Below are positions 34,195 to 43,400 of a stretch of DNA of 64,000 bases, in pieces. The stretch covers positions 6,246,545 through 6,310,544 of the forward strand of contig NZ_CP026692.1 of the NCBI RefSeq assembly GCF_002949795.1. Direction: 5' to 3'. Each line of letters starts with the position of its first letter. Within the stretch, counting starts at the first letter, position 1. The notes beneath the pieces are model-generated. The model saw only the letters and a program-made list of their open reading frames with translations, had not been told where the DNA came from and made no database searches. The stretch is from Nostoc sp. 'Lobaria pulmonaria (5183) cyanobiont'. GTDB lineage: Bacteria > Cyanobacteriota > Cyanobacteriia > Cyanobacteriales > Nostocaceae. The position numbers were made by a program, and so were the translations under genes.

Positions 34195-35775
34195 ATGGAA
34201 ACACTCACGAATAACAACCAAAGCCAATCGATTTACGACGTAATCATTTCCGGGGCCGGTCCAGTAGGACTTTTCCTGGCCTGTGAACTGGCCTTGGCCA
34301 AATGTTCAGTCCTGATACTGGAAAAGGCGGAGAATCCGCACTCGCCCTTAAAGCAGCTTCCTTTTGGGATACGGGGACTCTCGGCGCCTACTATTGAAGC
34401 GCTTTACCGTCGTGGGTTGCTAAAAGAACTTGAGATACATAAACGCCTTAAAGACCCTCACAAAACCTCAGCCCTTGGACAAGGGTCACAACCCCGTCGT
34501 CAGGGAGGACACTTCGCGGGCATTCCATTTCTTGACAGCAATATTGACCCTTCACAATGGAAGTATCGCCTCCCAAGCTCAACCGACACCAGTTTGATAT
34601 CTGAAATCGAGGAGCTTGAATCTGTGCTGTCTCGCCGAGCAGAAGTCTTGGGTGTAGAAATCAAGCGCGGGCTTGCCATTACTGACTTTCATCAAACCGA
34701 GGACGGAGTAACTGTTCAGTCAGGTGACCAATCTTTTAAAAGTAAATGGCTCGTGGGTTGCGATGGAAGCCGTAGTGTTGTTCGCAAGGTGGGCGGTTTT
34801 GAATTCGCCGGTACGGAGCCAGAATTTACCGGCTACTCTGCTCAGGTTGACATTGGCGACCTGGAGAAGCTCAGTCCAGGCCGAAACGTGACGCCAACAG
34901 GCATGTACTTCCAATCCCAGCCAGGTTACCTAATAATGCAGGATTTTGATGGCGGGGCATTTCATAATGCAGAAAAGCCAATCACGCTTGAACACGTGCA
35001 GGAGGTTCTACGCCGCATTTCGAACACCGACGTTACTATCAATGCTCTGCATATCGTGACCACATGGACTGACCGAGCACGGCAGGCCACAACCTACCGC
35101 AACGGACGGATTCTTTTAGCTGGCGATGCCGCGCACATTCATTCGCCGTTGGGAGGTCAAGGGCTTAACCTTGGACTGGGCGATGCCATGAACCTGGGCT
35201 GGAAGCTCGCCGCAACCATCCATAATATTGCGCCGTCAGGCTTGTTGAACAGTTATCATACTGAACGACACCTAATTGGTGCACAGGTTCTGGATTGGTC
35301 ACGCGCCCAGGTTGCAATCATGAGACCAGACCCACATGCGCGCGCGCTGAATGCAATTGTCCGCGACCTTATGAACACGCGCGATGGTGCCACCTATATT
35401 GCAGGAAGGGTTTGGGGTGTTTTCATGCATTACAATCTCGGTGGCGCCCACCCTTTAGTAGGCCACAGCGTTCCCAATTTTGAGTTCGAAGACGGTACGA
35501 GGATTGGCGAGCTAATGCACGATGGCCACGGGATACTGCTTGATTTCGATATGAATGCTTCACTTAAAACTTTGGCGAGTGAATACGGCGACCGAATGAA
35601 GTATGTTTCGGGCCGGGCGAAAGAACAATTAGGCTTGAGCACTGTACTGATACGTCCTGATGGGATTATCACCTGGGCTTCTGACAGCGAACCTGATGAG
35701 CAATCAATCAGACAAGCGGTTGCTCTGTGGTTAGCACTGTCATCGTTCGTGACAAAAATTCAGATCCAACTTTAA
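34195..35775 (+). CDS. FAD-dependent aromatic-ring monooxygenase (PheA/TfdB-like)
   Basis: The product of about 526 residues is a group A flavin hydroxylase of the phenol/polyketide type. It has GAGPVGLFLACELALAKCSV at the N-terminus, DG motif WLVGCDGSRSVVRKVGGFEF near 185, and ILLAGDAAHIHSPLGGQGLN with LGLGDAMNLGWKLAA near 310. The C-terminal thioredoxin-like extension (GILLDFDMNASL, VLIRPDGIITWASD) is typical of the PheA/TfdB branch used in antibiotic tailoring or rifampicin-type hydroxylation. ATG 34195 follows GATACAA; an upstream GTG is less likely. GC content is clearly above that of the surrounding genes, suggesting horizontal origin along with the methyltransferase. Confidence 0.88.
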   Translation: METLTNNNQSQSIYDVIISGAGPVGLFLACELALAKCSVLILEKAENPHSPLKQLPFGIRGLSAPTIEALYRRGLLKELEIHKRLKDPHKTSALGQGSQPRRQGGHFAGIPFLDSNIDPSQWKYRLPSSTDTSLISEIEELESVLSRRAEVLGVEIKRGLAITDFHQTEDGVTVQSGDQSFKSKWLVGCDGSRSVVRKVGGFEFAGTEPEFTGYSAQVDIGDLEKLSPGRNVTPTGMYFQSQPGYLIMQDFDGGAFHNAEKPITLEHVQEVLRRISNTDVTINALHIVTTWTDRARQATTYRNGRILLAGDAAHIHSPLGGQGLNLGLGDAMNLGWKLAATIHNIAPSGLLNSYHTERHLIGAQVLDWSRAQVAIMRPDPHARALNAIVRDLMNTRDGATYIAGRVWGVFMHYNLGGAHPLVGHSVPNFEFEDGTRIGELMHDGHGILLDFDMNASLKTLASEYGDRMKYVSGRAKEQLGLSTVLIRPDGIITWASDSEPDEQSIRQAVALWLALSSFVTKIQIQL

Positions 35776-35931
35776 GACAAGATTGTGATGTAGAGGTTCT
35801 GTAACCCAAGAAACGCAGGAATTTCTATTGATCGCGATCGGATCTCTCAATGCAAGTAGAATAATGAAACGATCGCCCGATCGCCCTCCAAACCTGATTA
35901 TTTCTAATCTGGAAACAAACTGGAGACTCAA

Positions 35932-36528
35932 ATGACCCCAGCAACGATAGCAACACCAAAAAAAGAATCACCTCTTCTGTTTGAGGGAATGACCTGGAGA
36001 GAGTTCAAAGCAGTTGAGCAATTGTTAGACCGTCCAGGATATCGGCTCTCTTTTCTGAATGGAATTCTGGAAATACGACGAATGCCTGGAGAACCCCACG
36101 AAACTGTTAAAAAGAGGATTGCTGCATTATTGGAACTTTACCTGCTCATGGCAGGGTTCGACTTTACTCCAACTGGCTCAAGGACTCTGGAAAGTGAAAC
36201 AGTCGCCGTCAAGCGAGAGGCGGATGAATCTTATAAACTTGCTCCTGGTCGGATGCTACCCGATCTGGCGATCGAGGTGGTATTTTCCAGTGGCGGCATC
36301 AACAAACTGGACGCATACAAGCGGTTGAAGATCAAGGAAGTGTGGTTTTGGGAAGATGGTGTGTTAGAAGTCTATCATCTGCGGGGAGAAGGCAATACAC
36401 TTCACTATGAAAAGGTTTCTAGTAGTGAAGAGGTGAAAGGAATCGATCTAGATTTGTTGTTACGTTGCATGAATATGGTGAATCACGTAGAGGCGATCAA
36501 GACTTTTCAACAGGCGCTCCAGAAATAA
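35932..36528 (+). CDS. Uma2 family (DUF820) putative nuclease
   Basis: The 198-residue protein is of the Uma2/DUF820 family, restriction-endonuclease-fold proteins very abundant in cyanobacteria. It has GMTWREFKAVEQLLDRPGYR, LNGILEIRRMPGEPHETVKK with the conserved His, and PDLAIEVVFSSGGINKLDAY with a PD-type acidic core and Lys after it, then KEVWFWEDGVLEVYHL. No cognate partner lies beside it. Function in the cell is not established. Confidence 0.85.
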   Translation: MTPATIATPKKESPLLFEGMTWREFKAVEQLLDRPGYRLSFLNGILEIRRMPGEPHETVKKRIAALLELYLLMAGFDFTPTGSRTLESETVAVKREADESYKLAPGRMLPDLAIEVVFSSGGINKLDAYKRLKIKEVWFWEDGVLEVYHLRGEGNTLHYEKVSSSEEVKGIDLDLLLRCMNMVNHVEAIKTFQQALQK

Positions 36529-36594
36529 GCGATCGCACATACTTATGGGATGCTGGGTTTCACGCTTGAAAACTGCTATGAAAAACGATTTTGC

Positions 36595-37074
36595 TCAGCG
36601 TAGAGACTTTAAGCTTTCAGTCTTTTGCACTAAGAAATCAGTGAAGATACTCATAATCGTGCGCTGAGGCAATTTCACATTAGCATTAATGGACATCCCT
36701 GATTGCAATGGAATTTGACGCTGATTAATCAGTAACTTCTACCCATGTAGGCGGACTTTTGCGGAAAAACGCCAGAAATTATAAACTTGGTCTGGAAGTA
36801 AGGCATCAGAGCCAATCTCAATTAGTTCGCCTTTGATATCACCATACTCTTGGAAGGGAAAGGAATCAATTCTCACATCTACTTGTTGCCCTTCTTTGAC
36901 TGCACCCTGTGGTTCTAACTTGCCAATCGCATGAATTGATTCATCAATTTGGAAGACTGAAGCCCAAATTACTGTGAAGGTGCTAACTCCAAAAATAGTC
37001 CAAGCGATCGCTCGTGACCAAGTAGGGGTTTGTTGTAAAAGTACTGGTTGATCGAATTTATATTGAATATTCAT
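36595..37074 (-). pseudogene. HlyD-type membrane fusion protein, deleted and frameshifted
   Basis: From 37074 the frame gives a cytoplasmic start and one membrane helix (TIFGVSTFTVIWASVFQID) and IGKLEPQGAVKEGQQVDVRI. The coiled-coil and lipoyl parts between KE and GQQ, about 250 residues, are missing. It goes on with FPFQEYGDIKGELIEIG and stops after KVRLHG at 36739-36741. The true C-terminus continues in another frame (QRQIPLQSGMSINANVKLPQ, RTIMSIFTDFLVQ) to a stop at 36595-36597. It was the periplasmic adaptor of a type I secretion system with the ABC fragment upstream. Confidence 0.85.
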
Positions 37075-37138
37075 AAGTAAAAGTGCTGCGTTCTATGTTT
37101 TAAGGCTGAGTTTCCAAGTTATAGTCTCGACATTTCGA

Positions 37139-37348
37139 GTTCTGAGGTTGAAGTTTTGAGTTCAGAAGTCGAAGTTCCAAGTTCAGAGGTCGAAGTTCCG
37201 AGTTAAGAAGTCGAACTTCCGAGTTCTGAGGTTGAAGTTTTGAGTTCAGAAGTCGAAGTTCCGAGTTTAAAGGTCGAAGTTCCGAGTTCAGAGGTCGAAG
37301 TTCCAAGTTCAGAGGTTAAACTTCACAGTTCAGAAGTCAAAGCAACAA
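37139..37348. repeat. ten-unit 21-bp tandem repeat
   Basis: Units start every 21 bases from 37139; consensus GTTCAGAGGTCGAAGTTCCGA with small changes (unit written as 20 plus one base: GTTCAGAGGTCGAAGTTCCG, A). It lies between the HlyD and ABC transporter remnants. Both strands are open as 7-residue repeats (for example LNSELRP), which follows from the 21-base period and is not evidence of a gene. Confidence 0.85.
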
Positions 37349-37375
37349 TATTTCCCCCTGCTCCCTGCCCCCTGC

Positions 37376-37618
37376 CTACACTTTCGCTTCCTGTTGCTGA
37401 TACAGACAGTAGTAATAACCTTTGAGCGCCATCAATTCTTCATGAGTTCCCTGTTCTACTACAGCACCTTGATCCATCATTAGAATGACATCGGCATTGC
37501 GAATTGTGCTAAGGCAGTGAGTAATGAAAAACACTGTTTTATCTTGGAAAGCTGTCGCCAAGTTACGGCAAACTTGGGCTTCGGCATTGTAATCTAAGGC
37601 ACTAATCGCTTCATCAAT
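37376..37618 (-). pseudogene. C-terminal fragment of a type I secretion ABC transporter
   Basis: The minus-strand frame runs from 37618 as IDEAISALDYNAEAQVCRNL (Walker B to D loop; the usual LDEATSALD reads IDEAISALD) through VFFITHCLSTIRNADVILMM (H loop, His in ITHCLS) and EQGTHEELMALKG, to stop at 37376-37378. Only about 80 residues remain. Upstream the gene is cut exactly by the 90-bp AGGACTTACGCA element. It was the ATPase/permease partner of the HlyD remnant. Confidence 0.85.
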
Positions 37619-37708
37619 AGGACTTACGCAATAATTCTCTGAAACCTTATTCCTTTGTGTCCTTTGCGTCCTTTGCGGTTCGTTTTTTCATGATTTTGCG
37701 TAAGTCCT
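37619..37708. mobile_element. 90-bp MITE-like element (AGGACTTACGCA ends)
   Basis: It begins AGGACTTACGCA and ends with the inverse TGCGTAAGTCCT. Its interior (TGTCCTTTGCGTCCTTTGCG) occurs reversed in the copy at 46221-46302. It breaks the ABC transporter remnant at its left border. No coding frame. Confidence 0.75.
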
Positions 37709-37720
37709 GATCAAGAATCA

Positions 37721-37846
37721 TACCGCTATTGCTGGATGGTAGGCCGCAAGAAAAATCGCGTTTACTTGGGTAGCGTGGACAGTATCAGGGCCAAGCGTAA
37801 AAAGGCAGATGTGGAAATTGCGATCGCAGATAGTTTTGAAATTTGA
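37721..37846 (+). pseudogene. C-terminal fragment of a small conserved protein
   Basis: The frame reads YRYCWMVGRKKNRVYLGSVD then SIRAKRKKADVEIAIADSFE and TGA at 37844-37846. This pattern (K-x-R-V-Y-L-G-S-V) is that of a short DNA-associated-looking protein often seen in cyanobacterial genomes; its function is not known to me. The beginning is missing. Confidence 0.4.
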
Positions 37847-38029
37847 GATTTTCAGCTTATCCGCAACCCCAAGCTTTGTCATAAGTTAGGGTAAATCTCG
37901 TCAACCTGCTCCCATACCTGATTTGCAAGATTCTCCAGTGCCATAGCCATTCATTACAGGATGGTCATACTCACCTTGCTGCAAGCGCAAGGGAGAAAAT
38001 CTCGATTTGGAGGAATAAGAGTTTGGCGT

Positions 38030-38155
38030 TCATAGAGTTGCGATCGCGCTCTTTACGTCGTTATCACTAACCTTGATGTATGCTGAAACCACTTTTAAGT
38101 CAGAATGACCAGTAATTTTTTTGATCGTGGTCAAGTTGATACCCTTGTTCGCAAG
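38030..38155 (-). pseudogene. C-terminal fragment of a tyrosine recombinase
   Basis: On the minus strand ANKGINLTTIKKITGHSDLK then VVSAYIKVSDNDVKSAIATL ends at TGA 38030-38032. It has the GH box (TGHSDLK) and the catalytic Tyr in SAYIKV. Only about 40 residues survive. It joins directly to the next fragment at about 38157. Confidence 0.65.
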
Positions 38156-38159
38156 ATTT

Positions 38160-38350
38160 GTAAGTTATTATTTCCTGCCATCTTTCTACTGAACCTGCGT
38201 ACTCAATCATATCAGTTAAAGACGGAACATCTATAGAATCAAAGTGCAAAAAAAAGTGAGATGCACTTGTATTTTGGGATCAAAGGGCATTGACTATTGT
38301 TGTCTTCCCAACTCCAGATGCACCGGATAAAAAAGAATGTTTGGACGATA
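38160..38350 (-). pseudogene. P-loop ATPase fragment with in-frame stop
   Basis: The minus strand reads SKHSFLSGASGVGKTTIVNA and L, then TGA, then SQNTSASHFFLHFDSIDVPS and LTDMIEYAGSVERWQE. The GASGVGKTT loop and the ERWQE segment look like a nucleotide-kinase-like protein (AAA or ATPase). The stop codon and the loss of the rest make it a pseudogene. The family is uncertain. Confidence 0.5.
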
Positions 38351-38390
38351 AAGCGGCATGATTTTTTATTGCATAAAAATCATGCCGCTT
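38351..38390. terminator. perfect 16-bp hairpin
   Basis: AAGCGGCATGATTTTT at 38351-38366 is inverted at 38375-38390 around an 8-base loop. The T/A runs at the loop side make it unlike a standard terminator, but it is a strong dyad. It lies downstream of the vWA operon (minus strand stop at 38465). Confidence 0.5.
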
Positions 38391-38464
38391 GAGTTAAGGA
38401 TTGTTTATGCAGAATTGATATGGTTTTATAGAAAAATAAAAATTACAGTGTATTTATTGTGAGT

Positions 38465-38860
38465 TTATTCATTGCTTCTTAAATATTCAATCGCTGCCTC
38501 TAATTTTGAGGAGTAACTTTCCGCAAACCTTTCAAACCAAAGTCCTTCAGACGAAAGTGGATCTACTTTGGCTAACCATTCTTTCGCTTGCACTTTCAAA
38601 GCTTCTAGTTGTTTGGCTTTGAATTGTTCTTGTCGAATTCGTTCTTGTTCTACTTCTTGCTGTCTTTTTAACTCAATAGCAGCATCCTCTTGGGCAAAAT
38701 TAGCCTTAACTTCTGCCAAAAGATTATCCATTAAAGATGCCGACTTTGGCGATGATGAAATAAACGATTTGGCTACAACTGATTTTGACTGCTGCTGTTG
38801 TGGTTGTACTTCTTTGTATTCAGTTTGGAGTTCAGCTAATAGCTTATCAATAGAATCCAT
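38465..38860 (-). CDS. conserved cyanobacterial protein with coiled coil, linked to vWA genes
   Basis: The 131-residue protein begins MDSIDKLLAELQTEYKEVQ, has a Gln/Ser-rich linker, then LMDNLLAEVKANFAQEDAAI (a near repeat of the first segment) and a charged helix (ELKRQQEVEQERIRQEQFKA), and ends KLEAAIEYLRSNE. Two copies of an (M)D-x-L-L-A-E motif suggest a docking element. It is 27 bases after the second vWA gene in the same direction, so the three genes probably form an operon. Function unknown. Confidence 0.6.
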   Translation of the reverse strand: MDSIDKLLAELQTEYKEVQPQQQQSKSVVAKSFISSSPKSASLMDNLLAEVKANFAQEDAAIELKRQQEVEQERIRQEQFKAKQLEALKVQAKEWLAKVDPLSSEGLWFERFAESYSSKLEAAIEYLRSNE

Positions 38861-38887
38861 TTTGGCAATTCCTAATAAATAGTATAG

Positions 38888-39493
38888 CTAGTCATTAATG
38901 GCATTGAGCAGCACTTCCGATAGACTCAAATCTTCCATATCTTCCATAGTAATTGTGTCACAGATATCAAACTTAGCACCAGCGCTTTGGAGTTCATCAT
39001 CTAAGACTTTGAGAAAGCGGGTAGCTTGCTGATCTGTACCAACTTGAATAAAAGAAATGGCTAATTCTTCATCTCGATCGATGCGCCGAGAAGCTTCAAT
39101 AATCACCCTCATGACTGCTTTGCGATCGTCCGGCTCACCATCAGTAACTACTAAAATTGTTTCACCATTTGGCTTGGTTTGACCGGCTGCTTTGCGTTGA
39201 AGGTAATCATCAGTTGCATGTTTTAACACACCTGCCAAGTCAGTTGTACCAGAGGGATCGTTCTCTCGAAAAATTTGTGATACCTTGCTGGATGTGACAT
39301 TTTCGTATCGCTTGAATTTCCCAGAAAATACATAGATAGTAATACCATCTGGGTCAAATTGCTCACATTTACTAGCTAAAGCTAAAGTTGATTCTTGGGC
39401 TGCAACCCATCTAGTTCTACCACCCTTTTGATCTTGGGTTGCCATACTACCACTTTTGTCAATAATCAAGGTATAATCACGATTTTCTAGCAT
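38888..39493 (-). CDS. von Willebrand factor A domain protein (copy 2)
   Basis: The 201 residues consist of one vWA domain. The MIDAS motif is DYTLIIDKSGSMATQDQKGG at the N-terminus, the conserved Thr lies in NDPSGTTDLAGVLKHA near 82, and the Asp in ILVVTDGEPDDRKAVMRV near 120. It binds a divalent metal and likely a protein partner. It is about two thirds identical to the upstream copy at 39553, so they arose by tandem duplication. It is predicted cytosolic: no signal or membrane segment. Operon with the small coiled-coil gene downstream. Confidence 0.85.
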   Translation of the reverse strand: MLENRDYTLIIDKSGSMATQDQKGGRTRWVAAQESTLALASKCEQFDPDGITIYVFSGKFKRYENVTSSKVSQIFRENDPSGTTDLAGVLKHATDDYLQRKAAGQTKPNGETILVVTDGEPDDRKAVMRVIIEASRRIDRDEELAISFIQVGTDQQATRFLKVLDDELQSAGAKFDICDTITMEDMEDLSLSEVLLNAIND

Positions 39494-39552
39494 TATTCAA
39501 TTCTCCAATTAAGAATTAACAGTTGCTGAACTACGGGCGATCGACAAACATA

Positions 39553-40158
39553 TTAGTCAGTTATTGCGTTCGTCAATACATCTACAAGACTCATTTCTTC
39601 TAAGTCGTCTAAAGTGACGGTATCGCAAATATCAAATTTAGCGCCAACACTTTGTAACTGGTCATCCAAAGCTTTGAGGAACTTAGTTGCTTGGGCATCT
39701 GAACCTACTTGAATAATCGAAATTCCTAATTCTTCATCACGCTCCATCTGGCGAGTAGCATGAATGATGACTTCAAACACAGCCTTGCGATCGTCTGGTT
39801 CACCATCGGTGATGACTAAAATTGTCTCTCCGTTTGGCTTGGTTTTACCAGCTGCTTTGCGTTGAAAGTAGTTATTGAGAGCATCCTGAAGTACACCTGC
39901 TAAGTTTGTTGTGCCAGAAGGGTCATTTTCGAGAAATATCTGGGCGACTTTGGCTGAGGTGACATCATCATAACGTTTAAATCTCCCAGAAAACACGTAA
40001 ACGGTAATGCCATCGGGATCAAACTGTTCAGCCTTTCTGGCCAAAGCGAGAGTAGACTCTTGCGCGATTTCCCATCTACTTCTACCGCCCACTTGGTCGG
40101 GTGTAGACATACTACCGCTTTTGTCAATGATTAAGGTATAGTCGCGATCGCTCATCAT
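39553..40158 (-). CDS. von Willebrand factor A domain protein (copy 1)
   Basis: The product of about 201 residues from ATG 40158 (or 40155) has MIDAS DYTLIIDKSGSMSTPDQVGG, then ENDPSGTTNLAGVLQDAL and ILVITDGEPDDRKAVFEVII. It has the same length and order as copy 2. The first 28 residues of the longer open frame are not in copy 2, and a purine-rich GAGAAAG stretch precedes 40158, so I shorten it. The gap to copy 2 is 59 bases. Paired vWA proteins of this type occur in cyanobacterial stress or metal-handling operons; the actual role here is unknown. Confidence 0.85.
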   Translation of the reverse strand: MMSDRDYTLIIDKSGSMSTPDQVGGRSRWEIAQESTLALARKAEQFDPDGITVYVFSGRFKRYDDVTSAKVAQIFLENDPSGTTNLAGVLQDALNNYFQRKAAGKTKPNGETILVITDGEPDDRKAVFEVIIHATRQMERDEELGISIIQVGSDAQATKFLKALDDQLQSVGAKFDICDTVTLDDLEEMSLVDVLTNAITD

Positions 40159-40453
40159 AATCTTTCTCTGATTGTTACCCTGTGGTTCTAGTCTAGTCCA
40201 GGATTTTAACGATACAGCAAGCATTTTAAGGTTTCGTATCAATTATGCTACTCAAAAAAGCCGCGCCACAGTTGATGAATGCTAATCGCCTAACCAAAGC
40301 TAATCTCTTTATTCCCCTAGAGAACAAAATCTTTCCAGTCCCCAATTCCCTGTTGCATCAATATTTAGTCTGGGAATAATAAATCATACTAATGCTGACA
40401 CTCACGGATCTAAACAGCTTTTGTTTAGCTCAATTTTAGAGATAAATTCGGGT

Positions 40454-43400
40454 ATGAACCATTCTAGATTTTTAGATAAATCCGCGCCAAAACAAAACAC
40501 GCAGCAGCAAAACTTTTCCTTAGCATTTCTGTATCAGACAATCAACGGCATATCTGACCCAATTTTTGTCAAAGACCGTCAACATCGCTGGGTATTACTT
40601 AACGATACCTACTGTGATTTCGTCGGTCATAGCCGAGAAGAATTAATTGACAAGTCAGACTATGATTTTTTTCCGCAAGCAGAAGCTGATGTGTTGCGGG
40701 AAAAAGATGAACTGGTTTTCACCGCAAATATTCCTAATGAGAACCAGAATATTTTTACTGATGCTCAGGGTATAACTCATCTCATCTCTACAAAAAAGTC
40801 TTGCTTTGAAGATGAGACTGGTAATAAATTTCTGGTGGGTAGTATTCGTGACATCATTTTACAGAATGAAGTCGGTAAAATTCCGAGTGTGACTGGCAGA
40901 GTTACTGATACTACTAATCTTATGGAAACCTGCGAGGCACTTCGGGAAACCTTAGAAGAACTCCAAGTAGTTGAAGAAGAACTGCGCCTACAAAACGAAG
41001 AACTAGCGATCGCTCGTGAAACGGCTGAATTTGAGCATCGGCGTTACCAGGATTTGTTTGATCTCGCCCCAGATGCTTACTTGGTGACTGATGTAGACGG
41101 CATCATCAAAGAGGCTAACTATGTAGCAGCAGCTTTACTATCTGTGAAACAAAAATTTCTACTAGGTAAACCATTCATCCTGTTTATCACTGAATCAGAC
41201 CACCAAACCTTCATGAACCAACTGGCAAATTTGCAGCAGGTGCAGGATTGGGAAGTCTATCTACAGCCACGAAGAGGTACAGCTTTTCCGGCTCGGATCA
41301 GGATGGTTGCGATGTATAATTCACAGGGTCAGCAGGTCGGCTGGCGTTGGTTGCTTGGCGACATCAGCGAACAGCAAGCTGCACTGCGCGATCGCCAGCA
41401 AGCAGAGAAAAACCTACACCGCATGAATGCTGTACTCCAAGCTCAACATGAAGCTTCCATCGACGCAATTCTGATTATTGATGAAAATCTTACAGTTACA
41501 TCATTTAATCAGAAATTCTCCCAGTTATGGCAAATTCCTGCTGCAATCCTCGAAACACGCGACGATCGCCAACTTCTGGGATGGGTACTAGACAAACTAG
41601 TAAATCCAGACGAATTTCTGGCTAAGGTGGAGTATCTTTACCAGCATCCAGAGGAAAGCAGCCATGATGAAATTTTCCTCAAGTCTGGAAAGATTTTTGA
41701 GCGCTATTCTGCACCCGTGCGTAAACAGCAAGGGGCTTGTAGTGATACATCACCTTTAGAAAACTATTACGGTAGGGTTTGGTATTATCGCGACATTACC
41801 GAATACAAGCAAGCAGAGGCACAACTTAGGGCTTCACAGCAAAGACTGGCGTTGCTAATTGAACAAACACCCTTAGCCATTATTGAATGGAATACCAACT
41901 TTCAGGTTCAGACATGGAATCGAGCAGCAGAAAGAATCTTTGGCTATACCACAGAGGAAATGCTGGGAAATCATTTTGAGATCGTAGTACCTGAAAACGC
42001 TAGAAAGCACGTAAATGAGATTCTCATTGCCCTGTTAACACAACAAGGAGGGAGTTTTAGTGTGAATGAGAACGTCACTAAAGATGGTAGGACGATAGTC
42101 GGTGAGTGGTATAACAACCCGTTAGTGGCTGCTGATGGCCAGCTGCTTGGTGTTGCCTCAATGGTGTTAGACATCACAGAACGCAAACGAGCTGAAGAGG
42201 AACAGCAAAAATTTGTCGCCTTGATTGAAAATAGCAGCGACTTTATTGGCATTGCTTCAATGGAAGGACAAATTGTCTATGTGAACCCTGCCGGACTCAA
42301 GATGGTGGGACTTAGTAGCCTGGAAGTAGCCAAAACCAAATCCTTGGTTGATTTTTATTCTCCAGAAGCTTTTGCAGAGTTCATAGAGCAAATTACTCCT
42401 TTGATATTTCAACATGGTTCCTGGCAAGGCGAGTTTCACTATAGGCATTTTCAAACGGGTATAGAAATTCCCACTGATTGCAGCCTGTTTATGGTTAAAC
42501 ATCCTGCAACAGGAGAGCCTTTCTGTCGGGTAGCTATTGTTAGGGACATCACAGAACGTAAACAAGCCAAGGAAGCCTTGCTAAAGTCGGAAGCGCAACT
42601 ACGACAACAAGCCCAAGAACTTAAAGTTGCACTCCGCGAACTTCAACACACCCAGACTCACTTAATTCAAACTGAAAAGATGTCCAGTTTGGGTCAACTA
42701 GTTGCAGGAGTGGCACACGAAATCAACAACCCAGTCAATTTTATCTATGGCAATCTCAGCCCTGCCAAGGAATACACCCAAGATTTACTTTCACTTTTGC
42801 AACTTTACCAAAGTCATTATCCTGAACCTGTGCTAGAAATTCAGGATTTTGCAGACCAAATCGAACTAGACTTTTTGAAATCAGATTTCCCACAAATAAT
42901 CAATTCAATGAAAGTTGGGGCAGACCGCATTCGCGAGATTGTACTTTCCCTGCGAACATTTTCGCGCTTGGATGAAGCCGAAATGAAAGCTGTTGATATC
43001 CATCAGGGAATCGACAGTACTTTGATGATTTTGCAAAACCGCCTCAAGGGTAATGACCAACGTCCGACAATTGAAATAATCAAAGAATACGGTAAGCTAC
43101 AGTTGGTTGAATGTTACGCGGGGCAGCTAAATCAAGTATTTATGAATATTTTGTCAAATGCGATCGATGCCTTGGAAGAGTCATTCATGATTTGTCCTAT
43201 CCCTTGGGAAAATGCCCGAAACATAGAGCAAAGAACTTCCCCGCAAATTTGCATTTGCACCCAACTACAGGAGCCAAATCAGGTAATAATTAGGATTACC
43301 GACAATGGGTTGGGAATACCAGAAGATGTAAAAAAACAACTATTTGACCCCTTCTTTACCACCAAACCCATCGGTCAAGGTACAGGAATGGGTCTTGCCA

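Noticed and set aside
37139..37348. Seven-residue-repeat protein
   Set aside because: Open on both strands because of the 21-base period; no ribosome-binding site, no non-repeat domain.
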